Assembly: GCF_020400725.1 (NCBI RefSeq)
Contig: NZ_JAINVG010000013.1
Span: 62,001 to 126,000, forward strand
Reading direction: 5' to 3'
Source: Streptomyces sp. NK15101
GTDB taxonomy: Bacteria > Actinomycetota > Actinomycetes > Streptomycetales > Streptomycetaceae
DNA: 64,000 bases
The position numbers and the translations under genes were made by a program. The notes beneath the pieces were generated by a model. The model ran no database searches. It worked only from the letters and a program-made list of their open reading frames with translations, and was not told the origin of the DNA. Shown here one piece after another: positions 43,593 through 52,474 of this stretch. How positions within the stretch are numbered: the first letter of the stretch is position 1; each line of letters opens with the position of its first letter.

Positions 43593-45710
43593 TCAGGCGT
43601 CGATGCGCGAGCGGTCGAGCGTCGCCGCCGAGCTGGTGATGAACTCCTTGCGGGGCGCCACGTCGTTGCCCATGAGGAGGTCGAAGACCTGCTCGGCCGC
43701 GTCCAGGTCGCCGATGTTGATCCGGCGCAGGGTGCGGTGGCGCGGGTCCATCGTGGTCTCCGCGAGCTGGTCCGCGTCCATCTCGCCCAGACCCTTGTAG
43801 CGCTGGATGGCGTCCTTGTAGCGGACCCCCTTGCGCTGGAACTCCAGCAGGGTCTGCCGCAGCTCGCTGTCCGAGTACGTGTAGACGTACTTGTCCTGGC
43901 CCCTCTTGGGCTGGACGAGCTCGATCCGGTGCAGCGGCGGCACCGCGGCGAAGACTCGGCCCTGCTCGACCATGGGCCGCATGTAGCGCTGGAACAGAGT
44001 CAGCAGCAGGGTGCGGATGTGGGAGCCGTCGACGTCGGCGTCGGTCATCATGATGACCTTGCCGTAGCGGGCGGCGTCGATGTCGAAGGTGCGGCCCGAG
44101 CCCGCTCCTATGACCTGGATGATCGCGCCGCACTCGGCGTTCTTGAGCATGTCCGAGACGGACGACTTCTGGACGTTGAGGATCTTTCCGCGGATCGGCA
44201 GCAGGGCCTGGAACTCGCTGTTCCGGGCGAGCTTGGCCGTGCCGAGGGCCGAGTCTCCCTCGACGATGAAGAGCTCGCTGCGCTCCACGTCGTCGCTGCG
44301 GCAGTCCGCGAGCTTGGCCGGCAGCGAGGAGGACTCGAGCGCGGTCTTCCTGCGCTGCGCCTCCTTGTGCTGCCGGGCCGCGATCCGGGTCCGCGCCGCG
44401 GCGACGGTCTTCTCGAGCACGGCGCGGGCCTGCGCCTTGGCGTCCCGCTTGGTGGAGGTGAGGAAGGCCTTGAGCTCCTTGGCCACCACGTTCGCCACGA
44501 TCCGGCGGGCGGCGGAGGTGCCGAGGATCTCCTTGGTCTGCCCCTCGAACTGCGGCTCGGCGAGGCGGACCGTCACGACGGCCGTGAGCCCCTCCAGGGC
44601 GTCGTCCTTGACGATGTCGTCCTCGGCGACGCGCAGCATCTTGGCCGAGCGCAGCACCTCGTTCACCGTCTTGGTGACGGCCTGCTCGAAGCCCGAGACG
44701 TGGGTGCCGCCCTTGGGGGTGGCGATGATGTTGACGAAGGACTTGACCGTGGTGTCGTAGCCGGTGCCCCAGCGCAGGGCGACGTCCACGGCGAGCTCGC
44801 GGGTGACTTCGGTCGGGGTCATGTGGCCGCGCTCGTCGAGGACCGGGACGGTCTCCTTGAAGGTGCCCTGCCCGGTGAGGCGCTGGATGTCGCAGACGGC
44901 CTTGTCCTGGGCGAGGTACTCGCAGAACTCGCTGATGCCGCCGTCGAAGCGGAAGGTCTCCTCGCTCTTGCCGACGCCGGCCAGGTCCCGCTCGTCGCGG
45001 ACGACGATGGTGAGGCCCGGGACGAGGAAGGCGGTCTGCCGGGCGCGCTGGTGGAGCGTCTCCAGGGAGAGCTTGGCGTCCTTGAGGAAGATCTGCCGGT
45101 CCGCCCAGTAGCGGACGCGCGTGCCGGTGCGGGTCTTGGGGACGCGCTTGCCCTTGATGAGGCCGTTGGCCGGATCGAAGGGGCTGTCGGGGCCCGGCTC
45201 GGTGAAGATGCCGGGGACACCGCGGCGGAAGGAGATCGAGTGGGTCGCGCTGTTCCGGTCGACCTCGACGTCGAGGCGGGCGGACAGGGCGTTGACGACG
45301 GAGGCGCCGACGCCGTGCAGACCACCGGACGCCGCGTACGACCCGCCGCCGAACTTTCCGCCGGCGTGCAGCTTGGTCATGACGACCTCGACGCCGGAGA
45401 GGCCGGTCTTGGGCTCGACGTCGACCGGGATGCCCCGGCCGTTGTCCCGGACCTCGACGGAGCCGTCGTCGTGGAGGATGACCTCGATGTGGTCGCAGTA
45501 GCCACCGAGGGCCTCGTCGACCGAGTTGTCGATGATCTCCCAGATGCAGTGCATCAGACCGCGGCTGTCGGTGGACCCGATGTACATGCCGGGGCGCTTG
45601 CGGACCGCTTCGAGCCCTTCGAGTACGAGCAGGTGCCGAGCGGTGTAGTTGGAACCGTCACGGTCTGCGGTCAGCAGCGCACTGGACGGCACGGACGTCT
45701 CGGCGGTCAC
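43593..45710 (-). CDS. parE: DNA topoisomerase IV subunit B (ParE / second GyrB)
   Basis: A 705-residue type IIA topoisomerase B subunit. It has the GHKL ATP-binding domain (EIIDNSVDEALGG, DNGRGIPV, GGLHGVGASVVNALS), the transducer domain and the TOPRIM domain with FIVEGDSALGTAKLARN and DADVDGSHI, and ends with the ParE/GyrB C-terminal RYKGLGEMDADQLAETTMDP. The EGDSALG in place of the common EGDSAGG is a known-looking variant in actinobacterial ParE. Length and lack of the GyrB insert fit ParE. The GTG at 45710 follows GAGGAG at 8 bases. Pairs with parC at 31118. Confidence 0.93.
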   Translation of the reverse strand: MTAETSVPSSALLTADRDGSNYTARHLLVLEGLEAVRKRPGMYIGSTDSRGLMHCIWEIIDNSVDEALGGYCDHIEVILHDDGSVEVRDNGRGIPVDVEPKTGLSGVEVVMTKLHAGGKFGGGSYAASGGLHGVGASVVNALSARLDVEVDRNSATHSISFRRGVPGIFTEPGPDSPFDPANGLIKGKRVPKTRTGTRVRYWADRQIFLKDAKLSLETLHQRARQTAFLVPGLTIVVRDERDLAGVGKSEETFRFDGGISEFCEYLAQDKAVCDIQRLTGQGTFKETVPVLDERGHMTPTEVTRELAVDVALRWGTGYDTTVKSFVNIIATPKGGTHVSGFEQAVTKTVNEVLRSAKMLRVAEDDIVKDDALEGLTAVVTVRLAEPQFEGQTKEILGTSAARRIVANVVAKELKAFLTSTKRDAKAQARAVLEKTVAAARTRIAARQHKEAQRRKTALESSSLPAKLADCRSDDVERSELFIVEGDSALGTAKLARNSEFQALLPIRGKILNVQKSSVSDMLKNAECGAIIQVIGAGSGRTFDIDAARYGKVIMMTDADVDGSHIRTLLLTLFQRYMRPMVEQGRVFAAVPPLHRIELVQPKRGQDKYVYTYSDSELRQTLLEFQRKGVRYKDAIQRYKGLGEMDADQLAETTMDPRHRTLRRINIGDLDAAEQVFDLLMGNDVAPRKEFITSSAATLDRSRIDA

Positions 45711-46143
45711 GCGGTTCGCTCCTCGCTGAATTTGAAATCTGGCCCGGTGGGGTAAGGCCCGGCGTCGGTCACCGCTCAGAGGGTACCGATGCCTGGTAGA
45801 GCCGTTGTAACGCCACCCACCCCGATTCCTCATGCTAGTCCAGCCTCGCATGGATGTTCGATCCCTCGATGGGGTGACGTGAACATCACGTTCCCTTCCA
45901 GGCATGAACCATTTAGGCTCCGGGCACGTCCTCATGAACAACCGGCAACCCCGCCGGGAGGGCTAACCGACACAAGCAACGCGAAATCCGTAGAGCGACG
46001 CAATACGGCTCATTCGCCGCCAACCGGCAGCAGACAGCCACCTTGGGAAAAAGTTTCAAGGAAAAGGCACGAGCGGGAACGTTTTCGGCCTGGTTGGATG
46101 TTGACCCTGGTACGACAGCTCGTCGAGCTAGAGAAGAGGCGAC
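45711..46143. promoter_or_regulatory. Divergent control region, parE and DUF7455 gene
   Basis: A 433-base gap between divergent parE and a small zinc protein gene. It is less GC-rich than the flanks and includes a short dyad ACGTGA-ACA-TCACGT (45877-45891). A TTGACC hexamer occurs at about 46098 but has no well-placed -10 partner. An open frame over part of it has no ribosome binding site. Confidence 0.4.
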
Positions 46144-46377
46144 GTGACTACTGTTCTGACCCCCGCGAGCCCCCTGACGGCCGCTGACCGTTGCGACCGC
46201 TGCGGCGCCCAGGCATACCTGCGCGTCGTTCTGACCAGCGGAGGTGACTTGCTCTTCTGCGCCCACCACGGACGCAAGTTCGAGCCGGAACTCAAGAAGA
46301 TCGCCGTTGAGATACAGGATGAGACGGACCGGCTCACGGACGTGCCGGCCCGCACGATGGGCGAAGACCACGCCTGA
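46144..46377 (+). CDS. DUF7455 small zinc-ribbon protein
   Basis: A 77-residue protein conserved next to hrdB in streptomycetes, DUF7455 family. It has C17/C20 (CDRC) and, after a beta-rich stretch RVVLTSGGDLLFC, C39 with H41/H42 (CAHHGRKFEP), a compact zinc-ribbon layout. The rest is an acidic helix. The GTG at 46144 follows GAGAAGAGGCGAC. Function is unknown; a small zinc-dependent regulator or binding partner is possible. A hairpin terminator follows at 46420. Confidence 0.83.
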   Translation: MTTVLTPASPLTAADRCDRCGAQAYLRVVLTSGGDLLFCAHHGRKFEPELKKIAVEIQDETDRLTDVPARTMGEDHA

Positions 46378-46419
46378 CGCCATCCACGACGAGCCCAGGG
46401 CCGGTCGCTGACCGACGGC

Positions 46420-46457
46420 GGGCGGTCACCCCACGCGTTCCGCGGGGGTGACCGCCC
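46420..46457 (+). terminator. Hairpin terminator after DUF7455 gene
   Basis: A perfect stem GGGCGGTCACCCC (46420-46432) pairs with 46445-46457; inner CGCG bases extend it. It ends in GTTCTC. It is between the DUF7455 gene and the convergent protease gene. Confidence 0.85.
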
Positions 46458-46626
46458 GTTCTCGTACCCGGCGTCCTGGCGGATCGACGTCCTTCCGTCC
46501 CCGGCGGATCGGCACCCTCCGGCCTGGCGGAGTCGGCACGGCATCGGCGCCTCCGTCTGCGGCGGGACGGGCGCCTCCGCTCCCCCAGTGGGATCTTGAG
46601 CCGGCCGCCCCACCGCCCTTCAGGGC

Positions 46627-47445
46627 TCAGAAGCGCGCCGGAAGCACCGTCGAGACCCTCGTGTAGACGCCAGGGTTCTCCGCCTGCCCACAGCCGCTGC
46701 CCCAGGACACGAGGCCGACGAGGAGCCCCTTGGCCACCAGTGGGCCTCCGCTGTCCCCCTGGCACGCGTCCTTCCCGCCCCGCGGGTCGCCCGCGCACAC
46801 CATCGTCCCGCGCTGGTAGCGGACGCCGAAATCTCCCGGGTAGGCCCGCTCGCACGCCGTGTCCGGCAGCACCTGGACCCGCGCCGTCCGCAGCGTGGAG
46901 GCGTAGGCCCCGTAGCCGGTCGTGTCACCCCAGCCGTAGACGTCCGCCTGCGTCCCGGGCGTGTACGCCGCGTCTCCCGGCCGGGCGACGCCGATCACGT
47001 ACGACTGCGGCAGCGCGCTCACCAGCGTCAGCACGGCCAGGTCGCCCGAGTTGGTCGTCGGGTCGTAGTCGGGATTGACCCAGGTGTCGGAGATCCGGAC
47101 CTCCTCCCCCTCCTGCCCGCGCAGCGCAGCGCGGCCGGCGATGACCACGAAGTCGCGCACCTCCCAGGGCTCCCCGCCGAGCACCTCACGGCCCAGGCAG
47201 TGGGCCGCCGTGAGCACCTTGGTCGGCGCGACGACCACACCTCCGCAGAACTGCCCCGCGCGCGTTCCCCCGAACCGGTCACGGCTGGACAGCGCCACGA
47301 CCCACGGCGCGTCCGTGATCCGGGCCGGTTGCCCGCCCACCACGACGCTGTCGGCGGCCACGGGGCCGGCAGTGGCCAGCTGCCCCGCCGCTGCCACGGC
47401 CAGGCCCAGGGCGCCCGTCAATGCTCGGGTGAGGAAACCACGCAT
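46627..47445 (-). CDS. Secreted trypsin-like serine protease (S1)
   Basis: A 272-residue chymotrypsin-family protease with a signal peptide (about 1-30, ending near PVAA). The mature enzyme probably begins at VVVGGQPA (35-42), a typical activation site. The catalytic triad is H82 (TAAHC), D135 (SGDLAVL) and S232 (GDSGGP). D226, six residues before the Ser, marks trypsin-type specificity for Arg/Lys. Six cysteines can pair: C67-C83, C198-C217 and C228-C252. It is a classic Streptomyces extracellular protease; role is in protein digestion or developmental protein turnover. It is in a single-gene unit downstream of hrdB, separated by a terminator. Confidence 0.92.
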   Translation of the reverse strand: MRGFLTRALTGALGLAVAAAGQLATAGPVAADSVVVGGQPARITDAPWVVALSSRDRFGGTRAGQFCGGVVVAPTKVLTAAHCLGREVLGGEPWEVRDFVVIAGRAALRGQEGEEVRISDTWVNPDYDPTTNSGDLAVLTLVSALPQSYVIGVARPGDAAYTPGTQADVYGWGDTTGYGAYASTLRTARVQVLPDTACERAYPGDFGVRYQRGTMVCAGDPRGGKDACQGDSGGPLVAKGLLVGLVSWGSGCGQAENPGVYTRVSTVLPARF

Positions 47446-47524
47446 GGAGCCTCCTGACTCTCGGGTGATGTCGGTTCACCCAGCGTCCAGCACGTCTCTC
47501 CGCCGTGCACCCGCGCAAAGCCGG

Positions 47525-47559
47525 AGGGCCCGGCTCCCCCTCTCGGGGAACCGGGCCCT
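47525..47559 (-). terminator. Hairpin terminator of hrdB
   Basis: A stem AGGGCCCGG/CCGGGCCCT (47525-47533 and 47551-47559) with an inner imperfect extension lies 30 bases beyond the minus-strand hrdB stop at 47589. It separates hrdB from the protease gene. Confidence 0.8.
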
Positions 47560-47588
47560 TCCGTCTGCCGACGCGTATCTCGTGCGGA

Positions 47589-49136
47589 TCAGTCGAGGTA
47601 GTCGCGCAGGACCTGCGAGCGCGACGGGTGACGGAGCTTCGACATCGTCTTCGACTCGATCTGGCGGATCCGCTCTCGCGTCACGCCGTAGACCTTGCCG
47701 ATCTCGTCCAGCGTCTTCGGCTGGCCGTCGGTGAGGCCGAAGCGCATGGAGACGACGCCCGCCTCGCGCTCGGAGAGCGTGTCGAGGACGGAGTGCAGCT
47801 GCTCCTGGAGCAGCGTGAAGCTGACGGCGTCGGCCGGCACGACCGCCTCGGAGTCCTCGATGAGGTCGCCGAACTCGCTGTCGCCGTCCTCACCCAGCGG
47901 GGTGTGGAGGGAGATCGGCTCACGGCCGTACTTCTGGACCTCGATGACCTTCTCGGGGGTCATGTCGAGCTCCTTGGCCAGCTCCTCCGGGGTGGGCTCA
48001 CGGCCCAGGTCCTGGAGCATCTGGCGCTGCACGCGCGCGAGCTTGTTGATGACCTCGACCATGTGCACCGGGATACGGATGGTGCGGGCCTGGTCGGCCA
48101 TGGCGCGGGTGATCGCCTGACGGATCCACCAGGTGGCGTACGTGGAGAACTTGTAGCCCTTGGTGTAGTCGAACTTCTCGACGGCGCGGATCAGACCCAG
48201 GTTGCCTTCCTGGATCAGGTCCAGGAAGAGCATGCCGCGGCCCGTGTAGCGCTTGGCCAGCGAGACCACCAGACGGAGGTTGGCCTCCAGGAGGTGGTTC
48301 TTGGCCCGGCGGCCGTCCTCGGCGATGATCTCCAGCTCGCGCTTGAGCTTCGGAGCGAGCTTGTCCGAGTTCGCGAGCTTGTCCTCGGCGAACAGACCGG
48401 CCTCGATGCGCTTGGCGAGTTCGACCTCCTGCTCGGCGTTGAGCAGGGGGACCTTGCCGATCTGCTTGAGGTAGTCCTTGACCGGGTCGGCGGTGGCACC
48501 GGCGACGGCGACCTGCTGCGCCGGAGCGTCGTCCTCGTCCTCGTCGGACAGGACGAAGCCCTTGCTCTCGCCCTCGGTCTCCTCGTCCTCGCCCTTGCCG
48601 GGCGCGACGTCCTCGAGGAGCTCCTCGCCCTCGAGGAGTTCGTCGGCGTCCTTCTTAGACGTGGTCTTCTTGGCCGCCGTCTTCTTGGCGACGGTCTTCT
48701 TGGCCACCGCCTTCTTGGCGACGGTCTTCTTCGCAGCCGCCTTCTTGGCGGGGGATCCGGCCTCGTCGGCCGGGTCGGTGCCCTCGGCCGCAGGGGCCGT
48801 GGAGGCCGGGACGGTGCTCTTCGTCACGGTCGTCCTGGCGGTGACGGTCTTGGTGGCGGTGCGCTTGGCCGGGCTCTTCGCTGCGACGCTCTTGCGGGCG
48901 CGCTTCGGCGACTCCGCTGCACTGACCATCAGCGTCACACCCTCTTCCTCGAGGATCTGATTGAGGCTGCGCAGAACATTCTTCCACTGGGTTGGCGGAA
49001 TCTGGTCGGCTTCGAAGGCCCGACGCACGTCATCGCCGGCGATCTGCCCATCAGCCTTTCCCCGCTCGATGAGCGCCATCACAGACTCGGACTCGGCGAT
49101 CTCCGGCGGGAGCGTACGGGATGTGCTGGCCGACAC
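47589..49136 (-). CDS. hrdB: Principal sigma factor HrdB
   Basis: A 515-residue primary sigma-70 factor, needed for most vegetative transcription. Region 1.1 starts at the N-terminus ([21 protein letters not shown]), followed by the Streptomyces-specific Lys/Ala/Thr-rich stretch (about 70-150, repeated AKK units) and an acidic segment. Region 2 has [32 protein letters not shown]; region 3 and region 4 close the protein with [20 protein letters not shown]. The GTG at 49136 follows GAGAGG at 6 bases; the frame upstream is open but not conserved. It is downstream of whiH on the same strand across a 377-base leader. Confidence 0.97.
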   Translation of the reverse strand: MSASTSRTLPPEIAESESVMALIERGKADGQIAGDDVRRAFEADQIPPTQWKNVLRSLNQILEEEGVTLMVSAAESPKRARKSVAAKSPAKRTATKTVTARTTVTKSTVPASTAPAAEGTDPADEAGSPAKKAAAKKTVAKKAVAKKTVAKKTAAKKTTSKKDADELLEGEELLEDVAPGKGEDEETEGESKGFVLSDEDEDDAPAQQVAVAGATADPVKDYLKQIGKVPLLNAEQEVELAKRIEAGLFAEDKLANSDKLAPKLKRELEIIAEDGRRAKNHLLEANLRLVVSLAKRYTGRGMLFLDLIQEGNLGLIRAVEKFDYTKGYKFSTYATWWIRQAITRAMADQARTIRIPVHMVEVINKLARVQRQMLQDLGREPTPEELAKELDMTPEKVIEVQKYGREPISLHTPLGEDGDSEFGDLIEDSEAVVPADAVSFTLLQEQLHSVLDTLSEREAGVVSMRFGLTDGQPKTLDEIGKVYGVTRERIRQIESKTMSKLRHPSRSQVLRDYLD

Positions 49137-49513
49137 GAACAACCTCTCGGAACGATGGAAACGGCTTCCGGCCCCGCCCTGGATCGGGCTGGAGCCGACG
49201 ACCGTCGACGGGGAATGTGTCGACGGCGCGGGCTGGACCGGGGAACTGCACAGCGCCTCCGTCGGCTGCTGTATTCCTTCCTCGGCTGTCACCTCTTAGG
49301 TCATCGCACGGCTCGGAGGAGTGTTACGCCCAATCTTCGTGGCCCGAGTCACACCTCATTTGCGACGAAACGGCCAGAGCGGTCGATCACTGCACATTCG
49401 CGCCGCCGGAACCCGGGCGCCGCCCGGGGAGGCCCTGTCGGACCCCGGGTGGCGCTCGGAACCCGGCGGCACGCGATGTGTACGCCTCCGCGCTCCCTGC
49501 CACGGCCCGCGGG
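49137..49513 (-). promoter_or_regulatory. hrdB promoter/leader region
   Basis: This 377-base gap between whiH and hrdB must contain hrdB promoters. In S. coelicolor there are two, one tied to SigR. A GGAAT occurs on the minus strand near 49275, but no GTT lies 18-19 bases after it, so the SigR match is incomplete. A GC-rich dyad CCCGGGCG/CGCCCGGG (49412-49428) may end whiH transcription. Confidence 0.5.
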
Positions 49514-50401
49514 TCAGTGTTCGCGAGGGGCGGGGACGACGCGCTCCACGTCGGGATGGACCGTGAGCAGCTGCCGCATGGCGCTCTCGGCCCCGTGGGC
49601 GTCCCCGGTGGCGAGCGCGTCCACGATCCGGGCGTGGTGGGTCAGGCAGGCCTCGCTCGGCCGGTCGCAGCCGGTGGCGGGACCACCGGAGACCTGGAGG
49701 GCCGCGGCGACGATGCCGGAGAGGTGTTCCAGCATGCGGTTCCCGGCCAGCTGGATCAGGAGGGAGTGGAACTCCGCGTCGGCCCGCGAGAAGGTGATGC
49801 CGTCGCCCTGGGCGAACGCGTGCCCCATGATCTCGACCATGTCGGCGAGGCGCTGCTGGACGTCCTCGCGGCCGTGCCCGGCGGCCAGGCGGGCGGCCAG
49901 GGGCTCGATCGTCCACCGCAGCTCGTTCAGCTCGCGGCGCTGGTCGTCGCGCTGCGGGCCGAAGGCGCGCCATTCGATGATGTCGGGGTCGAGGAGGTTC
50001 CAGTCGCTGACGGGCCTGACCCGCGTGCCGACGTTCGGGCGGGCACTGACGAGCCCCTTCGCCTCCAGTACGCGCAGCGACTCGCGCACGACGGTGCGCG
50101 AGACCTCGAACCGCTGGCCGATCTCCTCGGGGACGAGCGGACGGTCGGCCCCGAGGTCGCCGGAGACGATCATCTGGCCGAGCTGCTGGACGAGCTGCCC
50201 GTGCAGTCCGCGGCCCCGGTTGCCGGCGGTCCGGCGGCCGACGCGCCCCAGGTCGGTGTCCACCCCCTCCCAGGAGGGCGGGCCCACGCGACCGGCGGCG
50301 GGCGCCTCCGGGTAGGGGTAGCGATCGAGATCGCCCGGGGCGCCGAGGCCGGAGTCGACGGGGCGGGCGGCGGTCATCATGGTGTGCGCAAGGGTACTCA
50401 C
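49514..50401 (-). CDS. whiH: Sporulation regulator WhiH (GntR/FadR family)
   Basis: A 295-residue GntR-family developmental regulator needed for timely septation of aerial hyphae. The winged helix (about 65-140) reads LVPEEIGQRFEVSRTVVRESLRVLEAKGLVSARPNVGTRV; the FCD ligand-binding domain follows with NELRWTIEPLAARLAAG and EFHSLLIQLAGNRMLEHL. The adjacent hrdB gene and the length are as in known WhiH. The GTG at 50401 follows AAAGGA with a short spacer; an ATG at 50380 has no ribosome binding site. A sigma-WhiG-like -10 lies upstream at 50465, consistent with the known WhiG dependence of whiH. Confidence 0.9.
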   Translation of the reverse strand: MSTLAHTMMTAARPVDSGLGAPGDLDRYPYPEAPAAGRVGPPSWEGVDTDLGRVGRRTAGNRGRGLHGQLVQQLGQMIVSGDLGADRPLVPEEIGQRFEVSRTVVRESLRVLEAKGLVSARPNVGTRVRPVSDWNLLDPDIIEWRAFGPQRDDQRRELNELRWTIEPLAARLAAGHGREDVQQRLADMVEIMGHAFAQGDGITFSRADAEFHSLLIQLAGNRMLEHLSGIVAAALQVSGGPATGCDRPSEACLTHHARIVDALATGDAHGAESAMRQLLTVHPDVERVVPAPREH

Positions 50402-50461
50402 GCATCCTTTGTCGGCGTTGCCTCCGTGACCCTTGAGGTCTTTGGTGAAAAGCACACGAAA

Positions 50462-50490
50462 GGGTGATCGGCACCCGCTACACAATTGAC
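50462..50490 (-). promoter_or_regulatory. Candidate sigma-WhiG promoter of whiH with dyad
   Basis: On the minus strand, GCCGATCA (50465-50472) resembles the WhiG -10 GCCGATAA, and a GTCAA (50486-50490) lies about 13 bases before it, shorter than the usual 15-16. An inverted repeat GGGTG-N5-CACCC (50462-50476) overlaps the -10 and may be a repressor site, for WhiH itself if autoregulated. Confidence 0.6.
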
Positions 50491-50561
50491 GATTAACCGG
50501 ACATTTGCGACATATTTCAAGGTAGTTGGCGGGGAACCGGAGCCTTTCGATCAACAAGTGG

Positions 50562-52352
50562 TCACCAACGGGCCTTACGGCGAAGGCCGGTGAACACATA
50601 GGCGCAGAGCAACCCTGTCAACGTCAGCGAGAGCGCCACCCCCGCGGGCTGACCGAGCACCCGCAGCACTCCCGCGAGCCACCGGTCCAGGGCCGGGGAC
50701 CACTGCGGCCCGGCGAACTCGCGCAGCCGCGCCGGGAGTCCGGCCGCCGATCGCACCGACGGCCCCGTCAGCACCTTCTGCAACAGCGGAACGAAGGCGA
50801 CGGGCACTGCGAGCACCGCCGCCACTCCGGCCGCGGCGGCCCTGAAGACCCCGGCGCCGAGTACTCCCGCCCACGCGCAGCCGACGACCAGACCCAGCCA
50901 ACTCACGCAGAGAGTCGTCCAGTTCCGGGGTACGGGGACCGACTCGGCGCCGTAGACGAACCGCAGCACCTCCAGGTCGATCCCCACGACGAGCGCCCCC
51001 AGCACCAGGGCGACGACCGCGGCCACGGCGAGCTTCGCGAGCAGCAGACCCGGTCTGCGGGGGACCGTTCCGCGTCCCGTGGTGAGTGCGGGATAGCGGT
51101 ACTCCTCGCCGAAGGAGAAGGCCCCGAGCAGTCCGGCGCCGAGGGCGGCGGGGGGCAGCGGGGAGATCGCGGGCCAGCCGGCGAGCACGGCGGGCAGCTC
51201 GGCTCGGCCGCCGCGGCCGAGGATCAGGGCGAGCGTCACGGAGACGAGCAGGACGGCGGCCACGACGAGCGGGGTGGAGGGCACGCCCAGGAGGCGGTGG
51301 AGCTCGTACCGCAGCGGACGCAGGGGCGAGCGCATGGGTCGCCGCGTGCCTCGCCGCCCATCCGCGGCCCCCCGGCCCGTGGCCCCGGACGGCTGCCCGG
51401 TGCCGACCGACGCGGCGGCGCGACCTTCCGGGCCCCCCGCCTCCTCGCCTTCCCGCACACTCCGCACCTGCCCGGCGACGCCGCCGCCTCCCCTCTCGTC
51501 GGCGAGCCGGTGGATCGGTACGCCGTGCCGGAAGGCGGTGTCGCCGACGGCCGCGCAGTCGCTCCCGTAGACGGAGAGGCGATTGCCGTCCTCGGTGACC
51601 ACCTCGACGGGACGGCGGGCGGCCCTGGCTTCCTGGGTGACGGCCGCGGCCAGACGCGCGGCGTGCGGAGTCCGGACGACGACCCGGGGGCGCAGGCGGG
51701 TGCGGGCGAACTCGACGGCGTCCTGGTCCGCGACGAGCCGGCCGCCGTCGAGGGTGACGACGCGGTCGGCGTTACCGGCCGCGTCCTTGGGGTCCTCCGT
51801 GGTGTACAGCACGGTTCCCCCCTCCGCGGCGTGCGCGCGCAGCCGCTCGTGGAGCCACGCGCTCTCGGGTACGGAGAGACCCGCGGCCGGCTCGTCGAGC
51901 AGCAGGGTGTGAGGGGCCCCCAACAGGGCCGCGGCGAGCCCGAGTCGACGGTCCGCGCCGATCGGCAGGGTGCCGATCCGCCGGCGCTCCAGGCCGGCGA
52001 GGCCCACGGTCCGCACCAGTTCGTCGGCCCGCGCCGCGGGAACTCCCGTGGCGGCACAGAGCATCCGCAGCTGCCCCCGGAGGGTGCGGGACGGGTGTCC
52101 GGGTACGTCGCCGAGGAGCACGCCGACCTCGCGGGACGGGTGGGCGATGCGGTGCAGCGGCCGACCTCGGAAGTAGGTGATCCCACGGCCCGGCTCGAGT
52201 TCGAGCATGAGCCGGAGGGCGGTGGTCTTGCCGGACCCCCGGGGACCGAGGAGGGCGGTCACGGCGCCCGGCCGGGCCTCGAAGGTCAGATCGTCCACGG
52301 CCGGCGGGCGATCGCGGCGGGGAGTGCTGGTCAGTCCGATTGCCTGGAGCAT
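50562..52352 (-). CDS. ABC transporter, ATPase fused to membrane domain
   Basis: A 596-residue fusion of an ABC ATPase (about 1-215) and a membrane permease part (about 350-590). Walker A is GPRGSGKT at 36-43 and Walker B LLLDEPAAGL. The usual LSGGQ signature is replaced by LPIGADRRLG. A C-terminal region of about 100 residues and a proline/glycine linker connect to six hydrophobic segments in the permease. This arrangement is typical of ABC-2-type exporters of unknown cargo. The ATG at 52352 follows GAGAGAAG. It is upstream of whiH on the same strand but separated by 160 bases; its cargo is not inferred. Confidence 0.83.
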   Translation of the reverse strand: MLQAIGLTSTPRRDRPPAVDDLTFEARPGAVTALLGPRGSGKTTALRLMLELEPGRGITYFRGRPLHRIAHPSREVGVLLGDVPGHPSRTLRGQLRMLCAATGVPAARADELVRTVGLAGLERRRIGTLPIGADRRLGLAAALLGAPHTLLLDEPAAGLSVPESAWLHERLRAHAAEGGTVLYTTEDPKDAAGNADRVVTLDGGRLVADQDAVEFARTRLRPRVVVRTPHAARLAAAVTQEARAARRPVEVVTEDGNRLSVYGSDCAAVGDTAFRHGVPIHRLADERGGGGVAGQVRSVREGEEAGGPEGRAAASVGTGQPSGATGRGAADGRRGTRRPMRSPLRPLRYELHRLLGVPSTPLVVAAVLLVSVTLALILGRGGRAELPAVLAGWPAISPLPPAALGAGLLGAFSFGEEYRYPALTTGRGTVPRRPGLLLAKLAVAAVVALVLGALVVGIDLEVLRFVYGAESVPVPRNWTTLCVSWLGLVVGCAWAGVLGAGVFRAAAAGVAAVLAVPVAFVPLLQKVLTGPSVRSAAGLPARLREFAGPQWSPALDRWLAGVLRVLGQPAGVALSLTLTGLLCAYVFTGLRRKARW

Positions 52353-52393
52353 CGCTTCTCTCGCGGTAGGTGACACCGCTCCGCGGCAGGGCG

Positions 52394-52416
52394 GCGCTAT
52401 CGCAGCAAGATAACGC
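52394..52416. repeat. Imperfect inverted repeat upstream of ABC gene
   Basis: GCGCTATC (52394-52401) and GATAACGC (52409-52416) are complementary at 7 of 8 positions with a 7-base spacer. It lies 41 bases upstream of the ABC gene start and could be an operator. The binding protein is unknown. Confidence 0.5.
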
Positions 52417-52474
52417 TACATTTCGGACTTTCCGTGCATGATTGGCGCCCAAGGGCGCCGGATGCGCACGGCTC

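Noticed and set aside
45789..46187. 132-codon open frame upstream of the DUF7455 gene
   Set aside because: It overlaps the DUF7455 gene in another frame, has no ribosome binding site and lacks GC3 bias.
49260..49300. SigR promoter for hrdB (GGAAT-N18-GTT)
   Set aside because: A GGAAT is present on the minus strand but no GTT lies at the right distance, so it is not called.
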